Source of the DNA: Anastatus disparis
Lineage: Eukaryota; Arthropoda; Insecta; Hymenoptera; Eupelmidae
Direction of reading: 5' to 3'
NCBI GenBank assembly: GCA_017163975.1
Contig: JAFFSR010000301.1
Span: 5,744,271 to 5,808,270, forward strand
Length of the DNA: 64,000 nt
The position numbers and the translations under genes are program-made. The notes under the pieces were generated by a model that was not told the DNA's origin, ran no database searches, and saw nothing but the letters and a program-made list of their open reading frames with translations. This document shows, piece by piece, positions 11,480 to 23,261 of the stretch (the first letter of the stretch is position 1; each line of letters begins with the position of its first letter).

Positions 11480-11543
11480 TATCTTTATATTTGATTTTTA
11501 TGTATTTTTATGATTCTATTATAAATAAAATAAGAAATTTACA
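11480..11543 (+). repeat. 5' LTR, second part
   Basis: Resumes the LTR after the nested transposon and matches 17767-17830. Together with 7173-7487 it restores a 379-bp LTR ending TTACA. Confidence 0.95.
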
Positions 11544-11544
11544 T

Positions 11545-11562
11545 TGGCGCCCAACATAGCGG
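11545..11562 (+). other. Primer-binding site, tRNA-Lys-like
   Basis: TGGCGCCCAAC lies one base after the LTR end. It resembles the complement of a tRNA-Lys 3' end. The untranslated leader continues to 11860. Confidence 0.75.
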
Positions 11563-11860
11563 CACGATTGTTATGTGGCAATAAATAAATGTTGTCACAG
11601 CACAGTCGTACGAAACAAAAAAAAAACTCTAAAGTCGATTATATCGAGTAAATTTATGGTGTTACGTAAGAGTATGCCGCGTGTATAAATTACGAAAGGT
11701 TTAAAATCTAATATAATTTAATACAATAGAATTCTGAAAATAAACTAAAATCTAGAAAAATTATTTAATTAAAATTCTGAAAAATATAATAAAAGAAATT
11801 ATTGTTCGCAATTGATATAACAGTGAATTTTAATCGTCAATATTTAAGTAAATAAAATGA

Positions 11861-12844
11861 ATGGACAATAAGAAAGTATTTATTACGCGTTCAGGTAGGA
11901 AAGCGAAACTATTGCATTCTACTTATAATAATCGAATTTTAAGGATAAATAACATCGGCAACATGAACCAAGGTGACGGGCAAGATAACCAACAAAATGA
12001 AGCGATGCGACAACGACAAGAAGTTGCCAACGAGCGAGAGCGTCTCAGACAGGTGAATGAGGAGCTAGAAAGACGAAGAATTGAGTTGAATAATCAACAG
12101 CGCGCGATACAACAGCAGCAACAAGAAATTCTACAACAACGCGATCAACAAGCTGCTTTGCAACAACAGGCAGTTTTGGCTCCTCTCGCCCCGGTTGATC
12201 TTGGTATTGTGGTAAACAATTTAAGTAATTTACAAATAGAGATAAAACTTCCGAAATTTAGTAATGAAATTAACAAAAACCCAGTAGAATTCCTAAATGA
12301 ATACAATAAGTTTTATCTGATGAAAAAGATAAGTGACGAGAATAAAAAATTATTAGTCCATCAATGTCTAGAAGGGAAGGCAAAAACATGGTCGGAAATG
12401 CGTGGAGAATTCGAGTCATATCAAGCTTTTACAGACGCGTTTTTAACGGAGTTTTATTCGGCACCAATTAGAACTGATTTAAAAAAAATTTGGCTAAGTA
12501 AAGTATATAGGCCTCATGACGGACATTATCAAGCTTATTTTTATCGCCAACGAAAAGAAACTGAATATTTTATACCCAAATTATCTGAATATGAAGTTAA
12601 TTACACGATAGTAACTCAGTTTCCGACGCACGTAATGCGGTCACTTGCTTTGGTCAATTTTGAGAACATAAACGCTGTTGCGCAGACTCTAGCTATTTTG
12701 GATACGGTAAGCGAACAAATAAACCAAGTATTAAAAATCAAACGGCGTACGTCAGACAAATCCGAGGTAGAAATTTCTGAGAAAATCGAACATTTAATAA
12801 TAATCATTCGAGATCATTTCGCGGTGGGCATCGATATAATATAA
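11861..12844 (+). pseudogene. Ty3/gypsy gag (capsid), frameshifted near the 3' end
   Basis: The ATG at 11861 opens about 327 residues. Residues about 40-105 are Gln/Glu/Arg-rich and predicted to form a coiled coil. The region from LQIEIKLPKFSNEINKNPVEF to about residue 300 has the look of a Ty3-type capsid, including EGKAKTWSEM, FLTEFYS and the RRKETEYF run. After a frame change near 12820 a Gln/Asn-rich tail continues in another frame to TAA near 13043. No zinc knuckle is visible in either frame. The protein would form the particle shell. The long N-terminal coiled coil is less common than in short Ty3-type gags. Confidence 0.8.
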
Positions 12845-13183
12845 ACAATAGGCATTATAATGGATATACGAGAGACACGCCGCGTACTTATAACACATAT
12901 ACTCAACAAGATAACAGAGTAAACATTCCCGACACTCGTTATCCACCGCCAGCGTTTCAAGGCCGTGCGCAAAATTCAACACAGAATATTAGACCTCCAA
13001 ATCAAAACAATATAAGTCAGCTCTCAAACGCGTCTCATTTAAACTAATACACGACACGTCGCTTACAGGCCCGCGAACGTGTCGCGCCTTATATGATTTC
13101 GCAAACGAACTTTCGGGCAATATCGATGGCACCGAAAAAGAGTCAGCAAATAATCACCAACAGATGATTCTAAATGCGTACAT

Positions 13184-13555
13184 ATGCGAATAACTGTATA
13201 CGGGCTTGAAACATGGGCACCTATAAATTCCGGATCACAAATAACGTGTGTTTCGGAGGAATTTTGTAAACGACTTGAACCGGTTAAACAGCTTAATGAA
13301 TTACCGGCGAGTAAAGTGTATGTAGCTACAGCTATCGGGAAAAGAGCAACGAATGTTAAAAGACAAATTTTCATTTATATTGTTTTAGATGACGATAAAT
13401 TTTCATTTCCGTTATTAGTAATACCTTACTTGTCAACAGATATAATCTTTGGTCATGATTGGTTAATAAAAAATAACGTAGTGCTGAATTATAAAATCGG
13501 ATATTTGGAAGTTCTAGACAAACCGATTTCGGGTGAGTCATTGCTGTTCACGTGA
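13184..13555 (+). pseudogene. Retroelement aspartic protease, catalytic Asp replaced by Asn
   Basis: The protease would cleave the Gag-Pol precursor. The active-site motif reads PINSGSQITCVS, with AAT (Asn) where the family has Asp (DSG/DTG). Downstream, the flap and hydrophobic strands are present (VYVATAIGKRATNV, IPYLSTDIIFGHDWLIKN). Position between gag and RT fits. With this substitution the enzyme should be inactive, in line with the other damage in the element. The true N-terminus is not defined; it should be part of a polyprotein. Confidence 0.75.
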
Positions 13556-13744
13556 TTAATACTAATGATTATAAAAATATTATAAGTGAAAAAATAGATA
13601 AAGATGATAAAATAATAAAAAATAACCATATTCGTGATAAAAACAAATTATTTACAATAGACAATTATTTTAATTATGTGAGTGACGTAAAACGTGATGA
13701 AAACATGATAATAAATGGATATGCAAACGAATAAGATAGGGGAA

Positions 13745-14799
13745 ATGCACTTGATCCCTCGCAAAGGCAGGTTTTAGACAATTTAATGAATGATTTCTGA
13801 ACAATATTTTCAGATAATCCTGGATGCGCTACAGGTTACGATCATTACATACGACTAAAAAAGGACAAACCCGTTGTAAGGAAAAGTTACCCGGTTCCGT
13901 TGTCTTTGAGAGACGCAACAGATGAAGCGATTCGTGAAACGTTAGATCTCGCTATAATAGAACGTAGTATGAGCGCATCTGTTGTGTGTAGTTAGAAAGA
14001 AAGACGGTACAGTCAGGGCTTGTTTGGACGCAAGGTATTTAAACGAAGTTATTGAGGATGATAAAGAAGCACTTCCTCTCATTAGTGAATTGATTCAGAA
14101 ACACCATGGTGTTAAATATTTTTTAAAACTAGATCTCACATGCGGCTATTGGCAAATAAATTTGCACAAAAACTCACGCCCTTATATGGCTTTTCTTTAC
14201 AACTCTAAATTATATTATTTTTGCCGCGTTCCATTCGGGTTGAAGGATGCAGGCAGCGCGTTCATGCGTGCAATAAGTTTGGTGGTGGTGATGACAATAA
14301 AAATATATCTATTTACGTAGATGATTTACTCGTAGCAAGCAAAACCTTTGACGAGCACATTAGTGATCTAAGATGGTTGTTCGGAAGATTAGCAAAAAAC
14401 AATTTTACTGTAAAGTTACAGAAATATCAGTTTTTCGAGCGATCGATAATGTTTTTGGGTTTCGTATTGGAAGCTGACGGAGCTAAGCCAGATCCAGATA
14501 GACTATCGGTGATCGAAAATTTTGAAGAACCATCCAATAAAAAGCAACTACAGAGCCTCCTCGGCGTATGTAATTATTATTGGCAGTTCAGTCTTTCACA
14601 CGTTAAGTTTTTGGATCTATTTAGAGACTTATTAAAAAAGGACGCTATTTGGCATTGGTCGCCCACTCACTCAATAGCTTCCAAAGAACTAAAACAGAAT
14701 TTTTTAAAATCAGTTACAATAGGCTATATTGTAAAAGGATCAAAATTAAAGATACAAACTGATGCGAGTGATAGAGGAATAGGAGCAACACTATATTAG
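13745..14799 (+). pseudogene. Ty3/gypsy reverse transcriptase, broken
   Basis: Pre-RT sequence (about 13745-13980) has stops. RT motifs then follow: VRKKDGTVRACLDARYLNE, FLKLDLTCGYWQI with the first catalytic Asp, VPFGLKDAGSAFMRA, and after a frame change near 14275-14310 YVDDLLVAS with the catalytic Asp pair. The connection domain follows (MFLGFVLEADGAKPDPDRL), then the start of RNase H (LKIQTDASDRGIGATLY). An in-frame TAG at 14797-14799 ends this stretch. The enzyme would copy element RNA to DNA; this copy cannot. Confidence 0.85.
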
Positions 14800-15231
14800 G
14801 TAGATGAAAAAGATACTCATAGCATAATTGCAGTCGTAAGTCGATGCCTGTCACCTCAAGAAATGCGTTGGACGACCACAGAGAAGGAGCTATTAGCCAT
14901 AATTTACGCTGTAATCAAATTCCGAGCATATATCATAGGTGTTAATTTTGAAATAGTGACTGATCATAGGGCCTTAACGTTCTTATCATCAACCACATTT
15001 CAAAATGCACGTTTGAAGCAATGGAGTTTGCTTCTTCAGCAAAACTCATTCTCAGTCACATACTGTAGAGGAACAGATAATATAGTTGCAGACTTCATAT
15101 CGCGGAATCCTGAGGGAAAGTTTGTCACGGAACCCAACGAAAATCTTATATCTTTTTTAAATATGATAACCAATATAGAAGTACCTCCTGTAGAAAATGT
15201 ATGTCTCACTGCTCTTGTACGTGAAGAATGA
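14800..15231 (+). pseudogene. RNase H domain of the same pol, after the stop
   Basis: In the same frame as the preceding RT after the TAG. Motifs: RWTTTEKELLAIIYAV with the catalytic Glu, IVTDHRALTFL with Asp, and GTDNIVADFISRNP with the last Asp. The frame ends TGA at 15229-15231, before integrase resumes in another frame. Confidence 0.8.
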
Positions 15232-16463
15232 TAATTTAGCTTTTAATGATCTAAAAAATATTGCAAGATTACAAAAAGAAGATGAAAAGGTTGCAGCGAT
15301 CATATCAAGTTTAAACAATAGTAATAATGATTAATTTCAGATTTATGAAGATATTTTGAAGATGTTTCAGCGAAATAAAAATCATAATATTTGGAGAATT
15401 GTTATACCCGAAGACATACGCGCAAAATTGATTGATGCAATGCACTGAAAATTAGGTCATTTAGGCGTATATAAAACAAGCGAGTATTTAAAACGTTTTT
15501 ACACGTGGAGAAGATTAACACGCGATGTAAAAAAACATATTAAAACATGTGACATGTGTCAGAGAACAAAATATTCTAACGCATCGATGGAGGGAGAATA
15601 TAAAATGGTTAAGACGGAAAAACCAAACAAATTGGTAACAGTGGACTTTTATGGACCCCTTCCACGAGGTCGTGGTGGTGTTGAATATTTGTTTGTCGTT
15701 TTAGATGCATTTTCTAAATATTTTAAATTATACCCTCTGAAAAAAGCAACAACTCGCACGTGTTTAAGGAAAATTTTGGATTGTTATATACCCGAAGGCG
15801 GTAAACCACAGCGTATACTAGCAGACAATGGAACACAATTTACAGCCGATCAATGGAAGCTTGTATTAGAAATAAATAATATTAAAATTGACCATAGTAG
15901 TATACGTCATCTCGAATCGAACCCAACCGAACGTGTAATGCGTGAATTAGGACGATTCTTTCGAACGTTTTACGCGAAAAAAACATACTTCATGGAGTGA
16001 GTATGTACCCCGGATAGAAAATCTTTTAAATATTTCGAAACATTACAGTACCGGATTTGCGCCAAAAGAGGTTCATTTTGGAGTTCCGATCCAAGATGAT
16101 ATCCAAAAAATAATTAAATTCCCGTCGTCACAATATCCAGAAAAAGAATACATAATAATGAAAGCTAAAGAAAATATAATGAAAAATTTCCAAAAACGTG
16201 CCAAACAACAACGTAAAATATCAAACATTAAATTAAAAATCGGTGACTTAGTTTTATTGAGGGTTCGTCACTTGTTAAACGCATTAGACAGGACAACCAA
16301 AAAATTTTACCACTTGTATGAGGGTCCGTACGAAATTTCGAAAGTTTTAGAAAATGGTAATTCATTTGTTTTAGTTGAAAAAGATGATGAAACAGTCGAA
16401 AAAGGTATATATAACCAGAAAAATTTGAGAAAATACCATGATACCAGGAACAATACAAATTAA
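15232..16463 (+). pseudogene. Ty3/gypsy integrase, broken, with GPY/F-type C-terminus
   Basis: The zinc-binding HHCC domain is at about 15430-15560 (LGHLGVYKTSEYL, CDMCQR) and is cut by TGA at 15446-15448. The catalytic core (15554-16000) has VDFYGPLPRGRGG with Asp, ILADNGTQF with Asp, and NPTERVMRELG with Glu, so the D,D,E triad is present. A frame change near an A-run (15978-15985) moves the reading on. The C-terminus (15993-16463) has the small beta-barrel and GPYEISKVLENGNSFV (GPY/F module). No chromodomain is visible. Integrase would insert the cDNA into the genome. Confidence 0.85.
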
Positions 16464-17439
16464 AAAAAAATAAAAGAAAGAAAGAAAGAATATAAGTAGA
16501 GGGATAAATAACACTTATGCGAATGTATATTATGTAAATAATAATAATAGAAAAAAAAAATATATATATATATATATATAGTTATAATATGCTTATATGT
16601 ACATAAAACTAAGAATGCGAAAATTAAAGGTAGTACGTAAGACGCTACTCTAATACGGTAGAGAAAAATGTAATATAACTGTACAGAAAATGTTGATATA
16701 AGTAGAGAGATTTCCAATGGAAATAAAGCGTACTATATATTGGCGCTTTAATGTAGTAGATAAATCAAACGCAGAATTTGATGCACACTAACTACAATAT
16801 AATTTTTTTTTTTTTTTTAGAAAGAATGTTATAAAGGAATACGGTATCACCATATTTTATACAGGGGGATAGTCAGTGAACAAAATTGATCATTTTTACC
16901 AAAGTATGACGTTAATATCAGTTTATGTCATGGAAGTTCTTACCTCATATGCCATAAAAGGGGGATGATAGTCCTCAATGTAATTTTGAAATAAATTAAT
17001 AATAATATTTACAAATGCTATTTAAGGTAAAAACTAATACAAAAAAAAAGTTATTAATATTATTCTCTATCAAATGAGAGCCAACTCAAAATTGTAGTCT
17101 CTATTAAATGGGAACCAATTTAAAGTTGTAAAAAATAAAAGAAAATTGAAACCTGTTAAGGTAAATGCTTTAAGCACTAAAGTGAAAGATAAAACAAAAA
17201 TAAATCATACTGACATTTAATAAAAATTGAAATGGGAGGATTTCTGAATTTTGGTGATGTCGTTTCCATAAACGATCTTTATTTTGCTTAAAACCTGCTT
17301 GAAGGTATCAGATAGATTATAGAGCCAGAAAATGAATCTTGTTTGTGTATCAGATTTTGCCGATGATTCGAAGGGTATGCCGACGTTGTGAGTTTGTAAA
17401 CTTATGGGTTTATGTAACATGAATTTGTCATATCACATA
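16464..17439. other. Long 3' untranslated region of the element
   Basis: About 1 kb between integrase and the polypurine tract, with an (AAAG)n run near 16477, a (TA)n run near 16560 and a T-run near 16803. No envelope ORF or recognisable protein. The short reverse-strand ORFs here look like chance. Confidence 0.6.
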
Positions 17440-17451
17440 GAAGGAGGATGA
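17440..17451 (+). other. Polypurine tract
   Basis: AGAAGGAGGATGA abuts the TGTAACC start of the 3' LTR. Confidence 0.75.
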
Positions 17452-17830
17452 TGTAACCATGTAAACGAATTTAAGAGTTTGCGCTCTGTTTCATGTGTAT
17501 TTAATTACACGCACCTCAGGGAAGAAAAGTGGGCGTCATTTCATAAATTTTAAAGCGAGCACGCGAAAATCTCGCTCTTTTGCTCACCGTCCGTCGCAGC
17601 GTACAGACGTTCACCTGAAGATACCTAGTGACCGAGGCTCCAGAAGCTGGAAATTTTATCGAGACAAAGAAGAGGACGGTGGGTGACGAGCCACTGTGCG
17701 ATACTCATCGATGAGAAAAGATAAGTAAAACGGCCGTATTTTGCGTAAGATTGTGATTGCGTTTTATATCTTTATATTTGATTTTTATGTATTTGTATGA
17801 TTCTATTATAAATAAAATAAGAAAGTTACA
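17452..17830 (+). repeat. 3' LTR, 379 bp, intact
   Basis: Uninterrupted copy used to define the nested insertion in the 5' LTR. It contains an AATAAA near 17813. The ORF at 17495-17686 is LTR sequence read through and is not considered a gene. Confidence 0.95.
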
Positions 17831-19429
17831 CGCTTGAGCAGAGCAACTTCTGCTTAAGCGGTTAGCAATGTCTGAGACTGAGATTCCACCTGAATATACC
17901 GTCAAAGGACATAGATAATACACGGAGAAAAATAGTATCGTAAAAATTACTTTTCCACATAATAACCGTGGGACATACATTATTTTGTATAAAAGTTACT
18001 ATTTATACAGTAAACATTGATAGTAAAAATTCTATATATGATCGATGTCCGAACTACTACCAATTGAAGGTTACGCATGAAATGAAATAATAAAAAAATA
18101 CTTTTCAATTCGTGCAATTTTCATAAAAATAAATTCATATCATAAAATAAGATCTAAGTTATCAAATATTCTCAATATTAAAACGTTTTGGAATAATTAT
18201 TAATTAATTATTAATAATCTATTGTTATATAAAATACCCAGCTACTGCTCATCAAAAAATGTATGTCCTGACAACTAACTCACCATTTGTCTTAACTACT
18301 ACTAATGTTATTTTTACTTGACATGAGAAAGCACGTGAACATAACCTTTTTTTGGTTATGTTGCAATGAAAACATCTTAAAAATTTGAAACGAAATATTA
18401 TACAGTTACAACAAAAATAAGTATTCTATGAATCAAAATGACAATTAAATATAATGAAAAGGTAAATGTGTTCACACAAGCATTTAAAAGATTAAATTTA
18501 GTTTGGTTGTTATTAGCAACATGTTGCTTTTTTATGATGTGACCACTGCTCACCCTTTCTTTTTGTAAAGACGTACAAAAATTTTATAATACTACATTAA
18601 TTTACTGATATTTATTGCTTTTAAAATTAATTATGCAAAAAGTTCCACAAAAATTATACTTTTATTTAATAAAACGTAAAGAATTATGCACACGTCTTTA
18701 ACATTCGCGCTTAGATGAGACAGGCCATTGCGAGTAAAATCGAAGTTTCACCGTTAATATTTTATTTTTAATTTCTGCTACATTTTGGTGCCCAGAAATG
18801 TAGTGAAATATACGCGGGGTTATTTAAATAAATTAAAATAATTTTTTTCTTTTCGTTACAATAAATATATTATTTTTCGAAACTTTAATAATAAAAAACG
18901 ACTAATAGTTGGGTCGCGAGTAGCGATTGGGATATTGACCATACACTACGTAAATTTTCTTATATATATTTTTTTACTAATTGTGACTATAAAAATATTC
19001 ATTTTTATACAAAATAAAGTATATTCTATGGTTTATTTGTGAAATAGTATTTTCTCATAAAATTTTACTCCATATAATAAAATATTAATATTTTTTAAAT
19101 TTTTATTTATAGAAGTTGTTTATTGGTTTTTATTTGGAGCGTAAGTCTTTTTTTCATTAACCTCCGTTCAATATATAGTTGCTCTTCGACTTTATTGAAC
19201 GTCATTTTGAATTCTTCTATTTCAGAGTTATCAAATCTGTGTTACTGTGAAGTGGGATAAAAGTTGAAAATAAATAAATTGACTTTATATGTCTGATTAT
19301 GAAATCATCGTATCAATGATAAGTTAAAAAAATCTTATAATTGTTTAAGAGAGTGCATTTCCATATTTTTAGTATACATTTATTGTAATTAAAGTGAAAA
19401 TAATTTTGAAGATTGTTATGGATGAACGT
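17831..19429. other. AT-rich stretch, no gene seen
   Basis: No ORF of interest. A CTTGAGCAG...CTGCTTAAG dyad lies just after the LTR (about 17833-17858). Near 18778-18805 a CTACATTT...AAATGTAG stem encloses TGGTGCCCAG, which could be read as a primer-site remnant, but no LTR can be confirmed beside it. Confidence 0.45.
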
Positions 19430-19919
19430 CCTTAGTGGAAATCGAATCTGTGAATAACTGGGAATAACTGTGAATAACTGGGAATAACTGTTATAAACTG
19501 TTCAGTTTGAGATAGGAATAACAATTATTCCCAGTTATTTACAGTTTAGTTTAAAAATAATTTTTAAAATCAAAGGTACGAATAAAAGTTATTCCTAGTT
19601 ATTCCCAGTTATTCCCAGTTACTTCCAGTTAAATTGAGAAATATTTTAAAAATCAGAGGTACGAATAACAGTTATTCCCAGTTATTTCATACCTCTGTTT
19701 TTTCAAAATATTTTTAAGCTAAACTGTAAATAACTGGGAATAATTGAGAATAACTGGAAATAACTGGGAAAAACTGAGAATAACTGTTATTCCTATCTCA
19801 AACTGAACAGTTTATAACAGTTATTCCCAGTTATTCCCAGTTATTTCCAGTTATTCCCAGTTATTTCCAGTCATTTCCAGTTATTCCCAGTTATTCACAG
19901 ATTCAATTTCCACTAGGGG
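19430..19919. repeat. Foldback element built from AATAACTGGG decamers
   Basis: The ends are CCTTAGTGGAAATCG and its near-complement (ATTTCCACTAGGGG). The ~490 bp folds on itself nearly end to end. The left half is filled with GGGAATAACTG and the right half with CAGTTATTCCC, repeated many times, with a mid-piece containing GGTACGAATAA. A GT flanks both ends, which may be a 2-bp duplication or part of the TIR. Confidence 0.85.
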
Positions 19920-20211
19920 TAGAAGTGATAAATATATTTTATGGGGATTTCGACTTGTACAACCTTAAAAAATATGGTATATCAATACATCCAAAACTGA
20001 CATGATTTTAATCGTATATCACTGACAATCAGAATGAATTAATTTTATATTAATATATACCGATGTCTGTGACATGCTGATTTTAATTATTTGTTCAAAT
20101 GGCTCCTAAGTTTTTATACATGATTAGATTCAATTATTGCTGTCACATCATTGGATGAATTCAAATTAAAATAAAAATCAATTCTCATAAGATGAGAATA
20201 TTATTCACCAA

Positions 20212-21199
20212 TGTGAATATAATTAGCTACTCTAAAAAGATACAGCGAGAATTAGAATCAATCATTTTTTAAAACTTAACTTAAGAATATAGATCAATAG
20301 GTACTTTAATTTCAACAAGACTTGAAAAATAAAATTCAAGTCAGTGTCTATCATCCGCTAAGTCTATAAAAAAATATGATCATTTACCTGTTATTCACGT
20401 TTATATTATTCATTTGTACTGTTATGAATAGAATGCTCACTCGTCCTAAATCACACTATTTATAACTTGTAATAAAAAAAAAGCTATTACAAAGTATCAA
20501 CCATTATTTCAAACAAATTTGTCAGGATATACATTCATACATGTTTTAAAGTACCCTATTGAAAAAATTCATATGAATTTTTATATGAATTTTCAATATA
20601 AATTATTCATATGAATTACCCTACAAAAAAATCTCAGGTGAGAAATCAGATGATTTCTCATACCCAAATCTCATGTGACAATTTTATTCGTTTTTTAGGT
20701 ATTGCAAATCATTTTTAATCAATTGACTATTTTTCAAAATTTTCAAAATCCAAAATTTAAAAAAATAGTCCTCAATCGATTAAAAATGATTTGCAATACC
20801 TAAAAAACGAATAAAATTGTCACATGAGATTTTGGCATGAGAAATCACCTAATTTCTCACCTGAGATTTTTTTGTAGGTTTATTCATATATTTAATATGC
20901 ATTTTCGTTTCATTTTTATACATTAAAGAATTCATATAAAACATTGCAGGTTGGATTTTGAAGTTTTTCCATACTTTTCCCATATAAAAATAATGAGATG
21001 ATCACCATGATTATTATTCATTCGAATATTTCATATGAATTTTTCATATAAATTTTTTATTTGTATTTTTCATATAAATTTTATACATGGATTTTTAATT
21101 TGAATTTTTTATGTAAATTTTTCATATAAATTTAAGTTTTAGAAAATGATTGATTCTAATTCTTGCTGTATCTTTTTAGAGTAGCTAATTATATTCACT
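20212..21199. repeat. ~1-kb foldback with a nested MITE
   Basis: The arm with GTGAATATAATTAGCTACTC to about 20290 recurs inverted at about 21125-21198. Between the arms are many variants of ATATGAATTTTTC. A separate MITE (20619-20878) sits inside. Confidence 0.75.
20619..20878. mobile_element. Foldback MITE, ~260 bp
   Basis: Arms of about 115 bp start CCTACAAAAAAATCTCAGG and are nearly identical inverted copies around a short A/T-rich loop. The target duplication is not clear. Close arm identity suggests recent origin. Confidence 0.8.
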
Positions 21200-21317
21200 G
21201 AAAAAAAAAATTAGCATTCATTACTAGGCACTCTGGTCGTCACTACTGGAGTCGCTCTGGCAACGAGTATACAGCCTATATTACTGGTGAGACTAGCAGT
21301 GTTTACCATGTAACATA

Positions 21318-22305
21318 CACTGAGAGAAAATTCATGCTAATAGAGCATGCGAGCTGCCATCTATGCGAGCATATAAAACATTGATATAAATATGACAGGC
21401 CGTGAGAAGCTCTATTAGTATTGGATTACCTTATACTAAAAAAGATGGTATGGAGAGTAACTAAAGCATGAACGGCATTCACTGATGACTCGCGTGGTAT
21501 ACTTCGATGACTCCCCACTCTCATATCCTTTGTTTGCTTGAGTCGCCTCCTCTTTTGGGTGGCGACGCGAGCAAACACGGCTGGTCTATACCCAAAATTA
21601 TGTTGCAAATTTCTTTAACGTATTTTCGTAGCGTGAATCTTTTATTTCTTTTCTTTTTTTATGAAGGGAGATACGTTATAAATATAACCTGTTAAACTTT
21701 TTAACTTTAAATAATTAATTTTTAACTTAAAATTTAATTATTTTAAACCGCTGGGAGGCAGATGAGCATGTACAATTTTACGCCAGAGATATTTCGGAGT
21801 AGCGTTGGTCTAGTGCGTAACGTTCACGCTTTTCCTTTTGAGTACGCGAGTTCAACTCTCGGCTAGGATCACTGTTTTTTTTAATTTTTTTTTTATTGTT
21901 TTAATATTTTTTATTCCTTTTTATATTTATTTTTTTTTAGATTTTGTATTTTTTAAATAATTTTAAAATTTAATTTTTCACAAGTACGCTTGTTTTTTTC
22001 AATGAAAATTTTTTAAAAATAAATTATTCTTTATAGGTAGTAATTACAAATATTGATAAATAAATAATAGTGATGTTTATTTTATAATAGTATAGTTTAA
22101 TTTATTTATAATTTAGTTTATAAAATTCACAATAAATTACAATAAATAAATAAAACTGAGTTATTATTATTTATGTTATAATATATTGTATATTGAAATA
22201 TGTTTATAAAGAAAAAATTGAACTATAGTATTGTAAATATCACTATTATTTATTTATTAATATTTTAAATTATTTTCTATATGAAATAATTTATTTAAAA
22301 ATATT
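21318..22305. mobile_element. Left half of a foldback element with TA target duplication
   Basis: It starts CACTGAGAGAAAATTCATGC after TA (21316-21317). From about 21500 to 22010 it is the inverse of 51066-51560 of the right half. The remaining ~300 bp is loop sequence. The 28.8-kb retroelement is inserted at 22305/22306. The ends and the TA duplication suggest a Tc1/mariner-type origin, but this is inference. Confidence 0.85.
21801..21870 (+). other. tRNA-like stretch with A-box and B-box
   Basis: TGGTCTAGTGCG resembles a pol III A box and GAGTTCAACTC a B box, at tRNA-like spacing. Acceptor-stem halves do not pair, so it is not a functional tRNA. It may be a SINE or tRNA relic carried in the foldback arm. 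Confidence 0.55.
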
Positions 22306-22863
22306 TGTTAAGTGACGAATTTTTATCCCTACATTTTTTTTCATTAGATTTAATTAATTTCAAAAATTTTATTAAAATTAATCAATTTATTACTACAGTG
22401 AAGAGAAATGGGCTTTAAAAGCATCAAGGCCAATTTCTTTTCACACTTTTATCTAATTTCCACGAAGCCAAGCTTGAACGTTGACGGGAGCCGTTGCTTC
22501 GTCTCCACGCTTTCTCGACTTCGTTGAGTTGAAGTGGGGACTGAGCGTCGGTTCCCATGTATAAGACGGGTGAGAGCGACAGGGAGAAAGGGCTACCTTT
22601 CTCTGTCTTCGCGCTCTCCCCCACAACAACTAAGACGTTTGAAGCTGGCTTGGAAGCCTATTGTGAAGAAAGATTTTCTTCTTCTGGACAGTGACGCGCG
22701 CGAGAAGGCCAGAGGCGGTTTTTTAATGTGTTGCAGCCGCGGGGCTGGAGAGACTATCTCCCCCGTCGGGAGATTAGTTTTTTTTTCTTGTGCAGCCAAT
22801 TTATTTTTTTTTATTGAATTATTACATTTTAGAAGGCGGAAACTAAAAGATGATTTGCGTGTG

Positions 22864-22870
22864 TATAAAA
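22864..22870 (+). promoter_or_regulatory. LTR TATA box (candidate)
   Basis: TATAAAA, followed some 30 bp later by a likely start region near 22895. The same site is at 49923-49929 in the 3' LTR. This would put the U3/R border near 22895. Confidence 0.5.
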
Positions 22871-23255
22871 AGCGGATTTCTGTCGTCGGTGTTTGTTTTT
22901 CCTTTCTTTTTCTATCTTTGCCCGTGTAATAGCGTGAGAGTGAAAAGGGATGGATAGAACTCTGCATGCAACGCAGGGCGAGCTGGCGGCACCCAGAGAA
23001 GCCGGCAATGCAGCCAAGCCGGCCAGCAATGTTTTCCTTCCACCAAAAGATAAGTTTCAAATGTGTTATTATAAACAAAAATTAATGAGTAATCTTTTTT
23101 TGATTTAACAACTGTCTTCGCCTTTAATTTTTTTTTTTGTAAAAAATTTTAATAATAATTGTTCATATATATACAGTTAATTCTAAGGTCTGACTTTTGG
23201 CATTTGACTTTTGTTGTTTTAATGTTTCCTTGAACTTGTGTCTAATGTAGAATTT

Positions 23256-23261
23256 AATAAA
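23256..23261 (+). terminator. LTR poly(A) signal (candidate)
   Basis: AATAAA followed by a GT-rich stretch (TGTTGTTAGTTG), about 360 bp after the candidate start. The 3' LTR copy at 50311-50316 would be the functional one. Confidence 0.5.

Larger units (their letters stand above)
7173..17830 (+). mobile_element. Ty3/gypsy LTR retrotransposon, decayed and interrupted
   Basis: Both LTRs are 379 bp once a nested transposon is removed from the 5' copy, and both read TGTAACCATG...TTACA. A primer site lies directly after the 5' LTR and a polypurine tract directly before the 3' LTR. Gag, protease, RT, RNase H and integrase follow in the Ty3/gypsy order. I count about 17 differences between the LTRs (~4.5%), so the insertion is moderately old. 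Gag-pol is broken by several frameshifts and stops, and the protease has lost its catalytic Asp. No envelope is visible. Without the nested 3,988 bp the element would be about 6.7 kb. Confidence 0.9.

Noticed and set aside
16725..16745. TTGGCGCTT, like the primer site of the same element
   Set aside because: Too short, no LTR end before it; likely chance.
18778..18805. Possible primer site TGGTGCCCAG
   Set aside because: Fits a small dyad, and no LTR pair or coding region accompanies it.
22534..23078. Overlapping ORFs of 131 and 161 residues in the LTR, repeated in the 3' LTR
   Set aside because: They recur only because the LTRs are near-identical copies. No domain, and both strands open equally.
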